DNA from: Albula goreensis | Lineage: Eukaryota > Chordata > Actinopteri > Albuliformes > Albulidae | Assembly: GCA_022829145.1 (NCBI GenBank) | Contig: CM040741.1 | Span: forward strand, 55,362,180 to 55,426,179 | Length of the DNA stretch: 64,000 nt | Direction of reading: 5' to 3' | Part shown: piece after piece, positions 1-50,799 of the stretch | Layout: each line of letters begins with the position of its first letter | How positions within the stretch are numbered: the stretch's first letter is position 1 | The notes under the pieces: model-generated | Databases searched by the model: none | Told to the model about the DNA's origin: nothing | Seen by the model: the letters and a program-made list of their open reading frames with translations, nothing else | Position numbers and translations under genes: made by a program

Positions 1-3000
1 AATTATTATTTTTGGGTTTAGCACTCCTGCCTGGTGAAGATCTGGTGGAATCTGTGTCCCTGTTAAATGCAGCTTTTTAGTCTCTGAACTTTGATGAAAA
101 TGATGAAAGTGCGGAGCTCATGCAGAGAATATTGTCTGGAAAAGTTGTATTACAATCCAGCAGTGTTACTCAGATTTACTGTATAAAAAGATAACATATG
201 AAAAAGAAGCCATGAAGGAAGAAGCGGTAAAGTCTCTCTGTGTCTCTGAGTTGCTGAAGTGTAGGTTAAACTGAGGGTTTGATCTTTAATTTTTCGATTT
301 CAAGCAGGAGCTGCATGCAGTTTCTGTACCACACAATTCCTTGTGATATGACAGTTTTTACCAATTGACAAGTTAAAAAGTTTAACATGGTATGAATTCA
401 CCAAACTTTTTTGAGGTCAGCAGGTGGTCTTGGCTGTTAGTTTCCTTTTCTGACATGAAGCTCCAAAGCAATGTGCTCATTAGTTTAGGGAGCCATTTGA
501 CAGGATGTCCCGGTAGGAACGTTGACATTATTGGATATCAATCCCCTTTAAAAGGCTGGTGGTGAGGCACTCAAGTAATTTAGGGAAGCAGTCAGTTCAC
601 CACTGGGGGAAAGCTGAGTGGAGCATGACACTCTGTGCAGCCCCTTACAGATGAACCCACCGGATGGCTCCCAGTAACTCGTTTTGCATGGCGAGCCGTT
701 TAAGTGTCTCTAGCACACAGCGCCGCGTAACGCAGTGAGCTGTGTTCTTCCATGACAGCTGTAATGAAGTCTAACCTGTCTGACTGGTGGCAAGCCAAGG
801 CTCATCCTTAGACTTACTCATCACATGCAAAGAGGCAAAGCAGAGAGCACCAGGAAGTGAGTCATCTTTCCTTGCCCTCTCTTTAAACCTCTGAGACCCA
901 GGTAATGTGACGTAATTGCCTACTTTGTGTCTTGTTTTGGGCCATCTGTGCTCTGGCTAGATTCATTGATATGGTTTATTTCTGTAAATTTTTATTCCTC
1001 AAAGCATTTTTTTGAGATTATTGTAGTCTAGTATTTATATGTTGAAAAAAATATTATGACCAATTGTTCAGATTTTTAGGATCATATAAAATCAATTTTA
1101 TGTTTTTCCAAATTCTGTTTTATATTTACAGTTAATGTTTTATTTTTTTATTTTTTGCTTTCCATTTTTCTGTATTCATGAGGCAGAAGTGCCAATTGGT
1201 TTTTCAAGGTTTGTCAGATTCCATTGACATTCGCTTTGACATACTTCTACAACCCATCCACGTGGTGTTTCACGGGTTCACTCACACACAAGTGCACATG
1301 CACAACCCCTCCCCATATTTTGACTCCTTCAAGTCAAAATATCCTCCCATAGCATGCTATATTTACCTAAATGAATGACTGAATTCCATGATTCCAGTCA
1401 TGTTTTCAAAACAATGCCATAGATTTAAAAAAAAAAATAAAAATAAATAAAATTTCAATCATATCATCACTGGTCTATTTTATGTGTGTGTCAATTGTAA
1501 GTAATTTTTATAGCCATCGCTGTTTTGTACACAAATGACGTGTGGTGTTAAAAGAACAAGCATGGCATTAATGTGATGAAATGTTTAACATTTAGGAGAA
1601 CTTTGTTTTTGTAAAACCAGGAAGTGTGGGGAATTTTGTTTTTGTGTTTGCGCCCCGCTCTACTCCTATGTCTCCAGGAAAAATGGCCCCTCTTGGAGGG
1701 GGTCTGTATGCCAGGTGTTGACAGGCCCCAAACGCCTGGCCTGACAGGCCCCCAATCTCTTTGGACAATGCCCCCGTTTCTTCTCCACCCGTCCTGTTCA
1801 ATCTCTCTCCCCTGCCATCTCCAAAGGCCCAGTGTCCCTGTACACTATAGACCTCAGAGATCAGTATCTCAACGGCGACTGGAGGGAGGGGAGCGCGTGC
1901 TGACAGACGGGGCAGTCGATGCGCTCTGCAGGTCCCCCAGTCACGTGCAGCGGTACATGCCAGAGGCGCCATGATGTTCAATAATTCACAGGCCGTTCCC
2001 CTGGGGGCACAGTTCTGTACAGACCTGCTCATTGTGTCCTCCTCTTTCCTGAACACTGGACCGTATCCTTGATACAAACTATCCCTCCCTATCCCTCTCC
2101 TGATCCGTAACCCCCCCACCAAAACTACACACACCACAGCCTGAGTTGCTCCAGATGGACATTATCTGGAGTGTTGTATCCCGTTCCTGTGAGCTGATTT
2201 CCGAACCGCCTGTTAGTGGTTTTCTTTTTTATGTTTTCCTTTTATCTAACATCGCTGAAAGTTGGGGGAGCAAAGCATTTGATGCATTACGTGTGTTGTG
2301 CTCAGGAATTTCCTTTTGGATTTTCTCCCTCAATCAGATACAGCCAAGAAGGGTGTTTGCGTACATTGGAGTGGCATTAGGAGAAATGCTGTAGCGGTCC
2401 TCTTGGGAGTAGTCTCCCTCACCACCAGGCTGTGTCATACTTACCTGTGACATAGTCAGAGGAACAAATACTTTCCTTCAGTTCAAGCAGATAGTGACCA
2501 AATAATTATACAGTAATCAATTACTTATTATTCCACCACAAGAACTAATCCATTACATGTCTATTAGTCTGCCATGGCTATTGTAAACGATTAAAATGCC
2601 TGTCAAAGGGGTAATAAAAAAAAAAAAAAAAAAAAAAAAAAACCCTGATGTGGAGTTGCTTTTAATTTTGTAATTCTGTCATCTGTATCAGCGGTGGAAA
2701 GTGTGAAAAACCCTGTAGGAAAACGGCTCATCCTTTGTTCATTGTCATTTATATTACATACATTCCTGTCTGAATGCACCCACCCCCCTTCAGTGAGTCA
2801 TCAGTATTTACTCAGAACTAACAGGAAAGCTCCCCAGGATTGTGCTGAGAAAAGACGCATTATTCTGGATTGAAAAAATCAATTTCAGTTTTGCAATAGC
2901 TAAGCACATGCTTCAGACACGTAATTTCCTTTAGCTTAATTGAAACAGGGTTCGGGGGTGAATGGTTTATGTTTTGTTTCACTGGGGTTTGTGAACTTTT

Positions 3001-4356
3001 TCACACTACTAAGCAGTTGCTGGTGGATTTTGTTTTCATTCACCATTTTTGGTCAGAAACCATAAAATGCAAATGAAAATTTTCTTTGGAAATGAATTGG
3101 AAGTGTGAGCAGCAGAATGGCAGTACAGTCAGCCGGGCAGCAAAATGGTGGCACATGGAGTTGAGAGCACAGAATGGTGGCAAAGCAATGGGGTAGAGTT
3201 AGCAGGGAGTACAGTTAAATGGCACAAGGACTCTGCTGTATCAGCCTATGGATCTGTAACCTGACCCAGCCTTGACTGGCAGCGCTTGGCTAAGGCCTGA
3301 TCAATACCACACCCCTCAGGGTCATCCATACATTCAATATGCTCTGCACGTCAACACCCACTAATGCCCACCCAGGAGACCGTAATGAGGCCAGATTCAT
3401 TTTACACTGAGCACAGATCACAGAGCGGTTGGGAAAATGGAGCCTGAGCCCCAAGAACAAGACCACCGTTGTTACCTCCTCTGTGGGGCTGATGTCTTCA
3501 TCTACACCAGATACAAAACAGATTACATGTGGGGGTGAAACTAAATAAACAGTTAGGTGAACAGTTTTGGTGATTGATTGTGCATCTACACAACCTAGGT
3601 AAGTGGAATAGTGACACTCCCCTTAGGCTTTGTTCTACTTCACACTTTTATGGGCATTCCTGCAACACAGGAAGCCATCTCAAGATGCAGCCCTGTGAAT
3701 CCGCTTCCTGTATGTCATATATAGAAATCTTGCAATCATAATGGGTGACCTCGCCCACCCCACGGTTCAGAACAGGACGTTGTCAACAAGCTGAAGAAAG
3801 GGGGGGAAGGGAGGTCTCTGGGAGAGTCCCCAGGCAATGGGCGGAATGTGATGAGGAGTCTGGGGAGATGAGCGTGATGGGGGGGTGGAGGTCATCCGCG
3901 TCACAGCATTGTCTGGACACAGTAGGGAGGCTTCCTGTGTTTGACCTTCAGACACATACAAGGGTGGATAAGTGCGTGCGCGTGTGTGTGTGTGTGCACG
4001 CGCATGCATTGTGGGTGTTGGCCTGCGACCATGTGTGCTGGCACATTAAGAAGAAAATCAGTTATTTATCTGTAAAATGTTTTTATCTTCCTGAAGTACA
4101 ATTAAAATGTGTGTAAAGTTAAAAACGGACACTTGTCAATTTGGACAAGCTATAGACAGTAGTTTAATGCAGGAATAACTAAACCATTTTGGGGACACCT
4201 TTATTGTCCACATACTATCAGAGCTCAAGAGCACTTCCAGTGCATGTAATGAAGAATCCAGGAAATACAATGTTGCAGTCAAAAAATGTGTGCGCAGTGT
4301 TATCTCAGGCTGGCATGTCTGTGATGCTGGTTCTGATTGGTGTTGGTGTTTTTCAG
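1..4356 (+). other. slc12a2: slc12a2 intron 1, 3' part
   Basis: No exon seen. Contains a 27-A run (2616-2642), a GC-richer block (about 1630-2110), and a 38-bp alternating purine-pyrimidine tract (3972-4009). Open frames here, including a 181-codon one on the - strand, look like chance. Confidence 0.75.
3972..4009. repeat. Alternating purine-pyrimidine (GT/GC) tract
   Basis: 38 bp of unbroken purine-pyrimidine alternation with a TG core flanked by GC-containing steps, a classic Z-DNA-prone sequence, 350 bp before exon 2. Confidence 0.8.
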
Positions 4357-42234
<37,878 letters not shown>

Positions 42235-44489
42235 AGTCCTGCTGCCTCTTGGACCACCACATGAACCATTGCCACCGAAGTTAACAAAAAAAAATACAGT
42301 GTGAAAGAAATAAGGGTAAAATCTGTGACCGATAATGAATATCTTAATAATGACAAGTCATAAACTGTAACAGAGGTGAGCTTTCACAAAAGAAAGCACA
42401 TTCATCATTGTCCCAGGATGGTGACATCATGGTGACATCCCTGCTCCTGCAAAGAAAACAAAATGGAGGCTGAGCGTAAGAGGTGAACAGGAGTCCCTTC
42501 TTTTAGCCTCTTCCCAACTTTCAGCGTGTCAGCGCTCCACCTCCATGGTCCGCCAACACTGATAAAAAACCGAGGAATGAATGAACAAAGTTCTCCAAGT
42601 CAAGTCTTAATATTTTTTTGCTTAAAACCACCTGAGCATGCAATTCACATTGTCATTATTGTCATTATTAAGCTATGGCTAATTTTGCTCTTTGAAGCAG
42701 CAATAATCAGCAGTTTTCCTTTTCCTCTGTTGGGTGAAACCATGCAGAATCGCCTTTTATAGCCTTAAGGATGTGCCTTCCATGTCAATCAAATTAAATT
42801 AAATTTCTCTGCCCTGATTAATCATACCACAACAAATATAGATGAATATAATTATTTTTGTTTCTGAGTTCTAAATGTATAAAAAAAAAAAAAAAAAAAA
42901 AAAATCTGGTGTGACGGTTTTTATGCAAGTGAAAATGTTCTACCTATTTGCATAAAAGCTGGTATTCTGGTATTTTGTTTTAATTTCTCTCATTTTTAGT
43001 TTTTTTCCGATATTTTGAGTCTTCCTTTAAACCGTAAATGAATTAAATTTGTTCCTTAAACAGTTCCCTACACAAACATCAGAGCCTTGGCAATCTGCTT
43101 ATGTTCAGTTGTAAGCTGCATGCTGTATAGCTCCACTTTCACACCAATCCCTGTCTGTAAAAAATGCAGATGCAGACACAAAATTTCCTCATCACTGAGT
43201 GCCAGGTAACCATTTCACATTTTATGAAGGAGTTGGGCTTCATTTTAGACTGTCAATCATGCACAAAAAGAATTGTAGTTGTGCGGTGGAAGGAACATCA
43301 AAGCTGCTAAAGAACTAGTATTTTAACCAAAATATATATATTTTTTTTTTTTAAGAAAAAACCCTGGCTGGTGTAACCCCACAGTGGAACCGATGTAATC
43401 CTACAACTGAATAGGACTTTTGCCTTAATTAGAGTAATGATTGTTGTATTTTATTACTTTGTACTATTCCTCTTAAGCCATACTGGCTGGTTGATTAATT
43501 AATGGGGAAATAATGGATGAACTGTAGATAGAATAGATGCATATAGAGAATGTAATGTCAATCTATAGTAAATATTTTAAAAATGCATAAAGAATATTCC
43601 ATCTTCCAGACCCATAGTTTCCAGTTGCTTTCTCCCTCCCCCTTCTCACATGACTCATTCCGTTGCACAGAAAGGTCCAGTTAAAACCCTGCGTCATGCA
43701 TGCAGAGTGGCTGGTGCTGATTTCCTGAGAGACAGGCGTGCGTGCGGACTGCTTCCCCGCAGCTCTCGGGCTGTCCCGTGAGGGCGTGATTCACAGGATC
43801 TTTGGGCTCAAACAGCACAAATGCCCGCCACCTGCCACGCTGAACCGTCCTGGACGGCAGCCACAAGGCGGGCCGTAGTTCTCTGTAGACCCGCAGTGCG
43901 GCGCGGGACCGAAAGTTCCCCCCCGCATCTGTAATATCCTCAGGGGCAGCTGCAGGCTGCTCGTAGTGCTGGTTTGTCAGGTCTGTTTTTCTCCATAGCC
44001 TGTATTGTATACGGATAGTGTAATATTGATCATTTGTCGGTACTATCATATGGTGTGGGGGGTGGATTGCGTAGATCTATTTCCACTCAAGGATGAATGT
44101 TGCGTGGGTTGTAAGAGGACCCCCTGGGTTGGGTCCGTAACCTCTATGCAGATGTGTTTTTGTGGCAAGTGTTGACAGGCCCTTTCAGAAGGGTTCTGTT
44201 CACCCAGGCTAATGTGGCTGACAGCTTTGACTCCAGGAATATATTGTTCAGACATCTGTCTCTTGTTTTTGGTTTTTTGGCATGTATGTATTGGTCTATC
44301 CCAGCACTGGAGGTCCAGATAAGAGTGTCCTTCGCTCTGCTCTCTTGGCCAGCCTGAGCTCATGGGTCTATACCATTTCTGAGCTCATTCGTGTGGGTAC
44401 AATGGTTCAACAGAACCATAGGGGCGGGGTCAACTAATCAGGCTTCATGTTTTAGCACTGCCAGACCCGCTCCAACCCACTCTTGAATG

Positions 44490-44490
<1 letters not shown>

Positions 44491-44516
<26 letters not shown>
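44491..44516. repeat. (CA)n microsatellite in the slc12a2 3' UTR
   Basis: About 13 CA units. Confidence 0.9.
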
Positions 44517-44520
<4 letters not shown>

Positions 44521-45305
44521 CTAACAGACCGATCCCAAAGTGAGGAGTACTCTTCAAACTGCCTCGTACTACCTGCATTCATGGGGTACTCACTTTTTTT
44601 TTTTTTCCCTCCACTTTCGCTCAAGCCTTACACAGCAAGCTGTTTAGTTGTAGCATTTGAGTAAAGGTTACTTCCCTTCACTCTGCTCTCATACGCAATC
44701 GAATATTCTAGTAAGAATGTAAAGCTTGGCACAAGGGAAGGTCAAACTGAATGTAAACATGATAAACACTACAATGATGTGGAGCCAATGCAGGGGATAT
44801 TGTATCCTTGTGAACTTGATGTTTTTGATCATTAATTTTTTGTGGCTTCAGGGGTTCTGCTGTGACGTTTTCTCACCATATATAGCAAGCTGCTTTGTTT
44901 CGGTTGGGTGGGGGATTGTCCCTCCTCCCCATAAATAAGAAAAAAAGCTTATGGAAGTTTCAGTGGAGTGTTGTCTGTATTTCAGTTTATATTCATTATA
45001 AACACCTGCACGACTGTCCCACAAATCCTGTTAATTATATAATCAATATAAATACATGAATAATTGAGCATTTTGAATTGATATCTACAATGATATATAT
45101 ATATACTTATACACACATCAATGTAAAGATTACTTAAAAGTGTGTGCAAAGCATGTAATTTCCTTTTTTGAAATGGGTGAGGGATTTCAATGGTTCCAGG
45201 TGGTTCTCTAAATCTACTTGTGTAAGATCTCGCTCGTCTATGCTTGTACAGCACCCAACCTCTGACATTTCCAAATTGACCAAGAGCACATTCAGCTGTG
45301 TTCAG

Positions 45306-45355
45306 TTTTTTATATAAATATATATATATATATACACACACACATATATATATAA
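45306..45355. repeat. AT/CA compound microsatellite in the slc12a2 3' UTR
   Basis: TA-rich run with a central CA block and further TA units, self-complementary in part. Confidence 0.85.
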
Positions 45356-45764
45356 AAATGGGAAGAGGTTTAACCTTTTGAAGATGTCATAACTTGCTAT
45401 TGATATTTATGTCACAACCAAATACTGCGTGTTTGTGTGCGTGCGTTTATTCATTGATATATAGACACATTGATGTATAGATTCACATAGGTGGTGAGGT
45501 GTGATGAATTATTAACCCTGTAGCATACTCTAGCATTTGTTCATCAGTTTCCATTGTCTTCTGTCCCAGAGGAGTCTTCTGTCGGTTGTGTTCATGCTCA
45601 TTCCAGTTTCATTCTTCTGTGTTTTCCACCATTTTGCCTGTCTGTAGCCAAAGTCCTTTTCCCTTTTCTGAGTCATGAAACCATGAAAAAGAATGAAATC
45701 AAAGCAATGTTCAATCTCATTATGCCGACTCTAGTTCACACTGTAATTCTTTAACTAACCTGTA

Positions 45765-45770
45765 AATAAA
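45765..45770 (+). promoter_or_regulatory. Candidate polyadenylation signal (AATAAA), slc12a2
   Basis: Canonical hexamer about 3.5 kb after the stop. It may give a shorter 3' UTR form; cleavage here is not shown. Confidence 0.35.
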
Positions 45771-46172
45771 CTAGTCGTCTAACAAGATAAATTAAGGGAG
45801 TGGAATATTAATGACAAATTAATAATGGAGAAAGAATATTTATTTTTTAGTTTTAGGTTTCTCTTGTTTTATGTTTTTATTTTGGTTTTAAGTTAAATTG
45901 CATGTTGATTTTACGTTTTGATCTCTTTTAAATTGTCTTTTTAATTTCTTTTTCAGTCTTTCTGTACATTTCTATCTTTTATATGCCTTTGAAGAAAAGC
46001 TGTGTTGACAAGCGGTTTAAAAGTGTTTTCCCTCTCCACTGGGGTAGATCTGATCTGCCTAGCTGGTTGAAACAGTAATGTTTTGATATACTGTACTGTT
46101 AACTGTCACAGATATGCTTTTTTCTAACATTTTAACATTTAAGGTTACCAATACTTTGTACATCTTTATTGC

Positions 46173-46182
46173 AATAAATAAA
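46173..46182 (+). promoter_or_regulatory. Tandem overlapping polyadenylation signals, slc12a2
   Basis: Two overlapping AATAAA hexamers (46173-46178 and 46177-46182) about 3.9 kb after the stop, in a non-repetitive AT-rich stretch. This is the best candidate for the distal 3' end of slc12a2. Confidence 0.5.
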
Positions 46183-46200
46183 AATCAAATGAAATTGAGG

Positions 46201-46828
46201 GTTAGCTGCTGTTTTCATTATTTCATTTTTGTTTTGTATTTTTATAATCATCCCAATCCTAAAAAAAGAAATGAACACTGTCCGCTGCAACATATTAACT
46301 AAAAAAAAAATAAAAATTCTGGAACATTCTATCCCATATTCACTCTGGTAGGAGATGTTTGACACTGTTTTCTCTAAGAATTCTAAGTAGTGTCCACCAT
46401 TGGCCTTTTAATTCTGCTTGAAGGACACTTGCTGCTTTGTGCAGAGGCCTGTCAGCAGCACAGGAGGCACCTCAGCTGACCTCACAACAACCAAGAGACA
46501 ATCAAAAAACAGTCCACTGTCCATGCTCTATGTGCCTTTTGTCTAAACAGCCGCTCTCCCTCCCAACTCACACACACGCGCACAAAGTCTTTGGAACATT
46601 GATAACAGGCGCTTCTCATTAGAAATGTTTGTGCTTTTCCAGCCAAGCACTGAATTTGCAGTTTTTACTGTGTGCAAATTGAGGGGGGAGTAGTCTGGAT
46701 TTCCAAAAAATCACCATCTACCTCTGCTTTGCTAGAGAGAGCGTCTACATCTGAATTTATGATGAGCTTTGATGAAATGTAAACCTTTAATGTGTGTGTG
46801 TCTGTATATATGTATGTGTGTGTGTGTG

Positions 46829-46866
<38 letters not shown>

Positions 46867-49800
46867 GTCGAACAGGCTCAGAAATCAGTTCTACTTTATT
46901 TGGCTAAATATTGTTCCAGCCTAAGCTCAACCTCTTGCATGTTGAGTGCATACATAATGCGCCCTTTGTCACTTGGAAATACGTACCACTTTAAACTGTG
47001 GGTGTGGGGGACACTGCGCCCTATTGCTCCCCCACCTGTATATCCATCAGGTAGCTGAATTTACAGGCCTAGCCCTGCCTTGGCTACATAACCAGGAGTT
47101 TAAGATACGTCATTTGCATTGACTTGAGTCTCCATGGGTGGGACACAGTTTCGTCCTGGCAGGTATCGGGAGCCAGGCTTCCTCAGCTTACCCCTAACTC
47201 AGCATGTCCACACAAAGAGCCACACCCTTGTTGCCAGATGCCTTTTGTTATTGAAATTTCTGCCAGCCTCTCATTGGTGCTAGCTCTGCTTAAGAGCTGT
47301 ATGACCTGTACTACCACTCTGTTATACCCGCCCTGTTCCAGTCTGTCTCCCCCATACCCCACCCCCCATTGATACCTTCAGGTCATCATTTGAGAAATCA
47401 CCCAGCTGTGTGTCTCCTATTACATTAGCTAAACCTCCTGTTCATTCATTGCTTTTATCGTGCCACCACTTACTCCATTAGGATATGTGTGCCTTGTTGT
47501 CCTTTGTTTCCCTGACAGCATATGAAAAAGCAATTTGTGAATAAAAGTATAATCTCTTGTTGAATTTGGAACAGAATTTTGGAGGAAAAGAGCAAAGGAG
47601 AGGGGGAGAGCAAAAACAAACGATGGGAGAAGACACTGGGGGGTCGTGACTGTGGTGCTGTGAATACAGGCACCTTATGGGGGGAGGGATACAGTGAGAC
47701 CCCCGTGGCTCAGTGAGAGGCAGGGCTTTGTTTCACACTTTAATTTGGATAATTAGTGGCAGCTTTGCTCGCATGACAAGATGGAGTGTAATCTCACCAC
47801 TGAGCAGTCGGCACTTGGCAAGAATTCCACATTGGCAGCCGAGTGTTCATTATGCTCATTGTTTCCTTGCCTCCAAAACGATTAACACACACAGTTTACG
47901 TATTATACCTTATGCCTTTTGATTTAAAAAAAAAAAAAAAAAAGAAATTGACCACCACATTTAGTCTGCAAAATGTGGAATTATTTAATTTCAAGACTAA
48001 GGGTAAAATGAATGTACTACAGGTTAGATTAAGGGGAAAACAAGCATGCCTCCTTGACAAATGTGCCCTTTTAACGTTGTATGCTCACATTACTCCTTAT
48101 TTAAGATTATAGATGAACAATTATAATTCATACACCATACCACCCATCACCCAACGCATTTACTAGTGGAAAAATTCATATGGGCTGCACATGATCCAAA
48201 AATAGATCGGGACATATTTTTTGCATGATGCATGTAGAATTAATACATTTCATAATGGAACAGATGTAAGCCGAACATCTTGGTAAACAGCACCCTCTTC
48301 TGTTTGGAAAGCATAGATACCTTCAACACAATGGCTTCCTGAATTCCATCTATTAATCTATTATTCACAATAATTTTTGGTCCCTTGTAAACTGCAAGAG
48401 AAATTTACAAAAGTGCCATTATCATATTCTCCTGCTTTTTAAAGAGAGAAGAAGGCAGCATTCAGAGCGAGGGAGATGGCTACCCAGCGCTGCAGCTTTG
48501 ACAGCAGTAACTCAGATTGAGCCAAAGTGGGGTGTAGGGACAAGGTGAGGAAGGATAATGGCTCAGCATCAATATCCAGGCTGGACTCTACACTGTCTAC
48601 AAGCCTTTTGTTTGAGCCATTTTGACAGGGCTTATTTTGTCTTTACAGGAGCTACAAGACACTGACTGTTTTATTATGATTTGATGTGTCTCACTCTTAA
48701 AAATCCATTCTTTTTCATGCCAATGTATTATTCAACTACACAGCGACATATTCAAATAAAAGGGTTTATAAACAGGCACAATGACGGGTTCGATGTGTTC
48801 ACACCTTTTTCTGTGGGTCATGTACTGCCGATAGATTCAAACGGCATCCCTTTAAGGATCGCCTTTCAAAGCTGCTTACGCTTTTTTATGTGTGTTATGA
48901 TGCTATAAAGTTAAGCCACGTACATGGATTACATCATGGGAAGGTAGACGAATTTGCGTCTTTTATTCTTGTGTTTTGAAAGTCACTATCATGTAAAACA
49001 ATAAAAAGTTTATGAAAGCCACATAACCGACATGTCTAAGTTATGTCTGTCAAGCACAAAACCTGTGCATGTTTTCCCAAATACTGAGACCGTGTTAGAC
49101 CTATGAATATCGCTAATCCAAGCCATATTGCAACACATTAGAAACAAGTAATGTTGACATCAATGCCGACAAGGTCGTCACTGGTAGAACTGACATCCAT
49201 TGTTAGCCCCCAAACACGCCGACATTAGACACTGATAGCCAAGAGCAATACTGTCCCTAATACAGATGAAGGATATCCCAGAGGCGAATGCAAGCGAAGG
49301 ACAGACTACCAGGCTACCAAAATTACCCGTGCAGTTACTTATCCTATCCCTGCTATGTGCCAATGAAAATCGGCTGGCCTTCCTATACGCATGGATCTGT
49401 GACGGTACTCAAAATAGCCCAATATTTAACAAATTGTTGCCTGTAATACACAACCAGTTTAGCTAAAGTTAGGTATTAGCACCAGCTACTTCCTGCCACA
49501 TACGGCAACTCAATTCTGTCCCTTCATTTTCATTTTGATTGCGTCCGGCAAACTTGCAGAACTGAAGAGTACTGCAGAAAAAATCGCTCCAACGTACCTC
49601 CCTGGGGGTATGTGTCTACACTAAAGCTGCATTGTTGCGTCATACATAAAAGAGTGCACACCAGTATCGAGTGTTTCAATTTAGATTTGCCGATCAATAA
49701 GCTTGTTGGGTCTCTCTCATAATGACATATGTACTAACGTTATTTTATTTTTACGTTTAACTAACTAAAGGCTTTCAAAAAGTGGTTGGGAACGAAATCG

Positions 49801-50799
49801 GCCCTGACAAAAAGTGGTTTGTAAGTTTGGTTTGAAGCTGCTTTGGGAAGGATGCAAGTTTCTGCCTTTGCAGCTCTAGACGTTTTTGTTCATTGGAGAG
49901 TTGATGTTCGCTGGCTCTCAACTTGTTTTAGTATAAACATATTTTTGGTTAAGGTCATATACTTTGTCTTTGGCCCCAGGTCAGATGCATGCCAAAATGG
50001 GGCATGCTGTTGAAGCTGTGTGTTGAGGGCCATTAGACGTGGTGAGTTCCCGGAAGGTTTAAGTTGGCCTTCAGTGCTAGCGCAGTTCTTCCGTTTGCTT
50101 CTCCCTGTGAACACCTCTATCCTGACAGCTTGTTTAGGAGTTGAGCCATAACCAAAGCAGCATAGCTACAGCTTGAATTCACATGACTTCACCAAAGCCA
50201 GAATCTAGAGTTTGACCTGCTACAAACCTGCAAAACTATCATCTGTCAACTACAAATCCCCAATTACAATGTCAGAATCCCCCATTATACACATTATATC
50301 AAAAGAACAGCTCAGGCCATTCACTCTCACCAGCCTATCCAGAAGAGGTCAGAATCAATGACTACTTGGAATTTCAAACAGCACAACGGCATGCAAAGCA
50401 AATATTGAAAAGGTGGAAAGAGAATCTATCTATAGACAAAGGAGAGATTGATTTGGCCGGCTTCTCCTCTTCCCACCCAATACTGAAGTTTTACTGAGCA
50501 AACAGAGAAGGCGGAGCTGGGTCCAGGTGATCTCACACTTACCTGTGGCATGCGTCTCTCACCCCACGAACAAACAGGAGATTCAGCTACAGATTCTCCT
50601 TAGAATGCAGATAGTCAGCTCATAGGTTCCCTCTGTCTAATTAAATATTTTAAAAAGCAATATCAAGAAATTTTTCGACTAGCTGGTTTAAAACAAAATT
50701 ATTTCCATTATAATTTTCCATGTGGTTTTTTTTCTTATCTTCACAGATATTTCTCTTATCCTGAATCCTATGTTTTGATGTAATCACACATTGCTTGAT
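46201..50799. other. Intergenic region between slc12a2 and fbn2
   Basis: No supported gene. It contains a compound TG/TA/CA microsatellite at 46791-46866, an A run near 47925-47943, and two unique-looking, moderately GC stretches (47690-47880 and 48430-48660) that might be conserved non-coding elements. All open frames are short and unrecognisable. Confidence 0.6.
46791..46866. repeat. Compound TG/TA/CA microsatellite with perfect palindrome
   Basis: A TG run passes into TA and then CA. Positions 46815-46858 form a perfect 44-bp palindrome that could extrude as a cruciform. Confidence 0.92.

Larger units (their letters stand above)
42235..46200 (+). other. slc12a2: Presumed slc12a2 3' UTR
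   Basis: About 4 kb without a supported coding region after the slc12a2 stop, mostly AT-rich. It contains a 24-A run at 42881, a GC-richer block at 43680-44000, a CA repeat near 44491, AT/CA microsatellites at 45090-45350, and two groups of AATAAA signals. The end at about 46.2 kb is inferred from the last tandem signals; a long 3' UTR is usual for this gene. No transcript evidence is available here. Confidence 0.55.

Noticed and set aside
1592-2137. 181-codon ORF on the - strand in intron 1
   Set aside because: No recognisable domain, in a GC-richer stretch where long chance frames are likely, and the + strand is open there too.
46201-50799. A third gene between slc12a2 and fbn2
   Set aside because: Only short unrecognisable frames; no splice-consistent conserved coding blocks seen on either strand.
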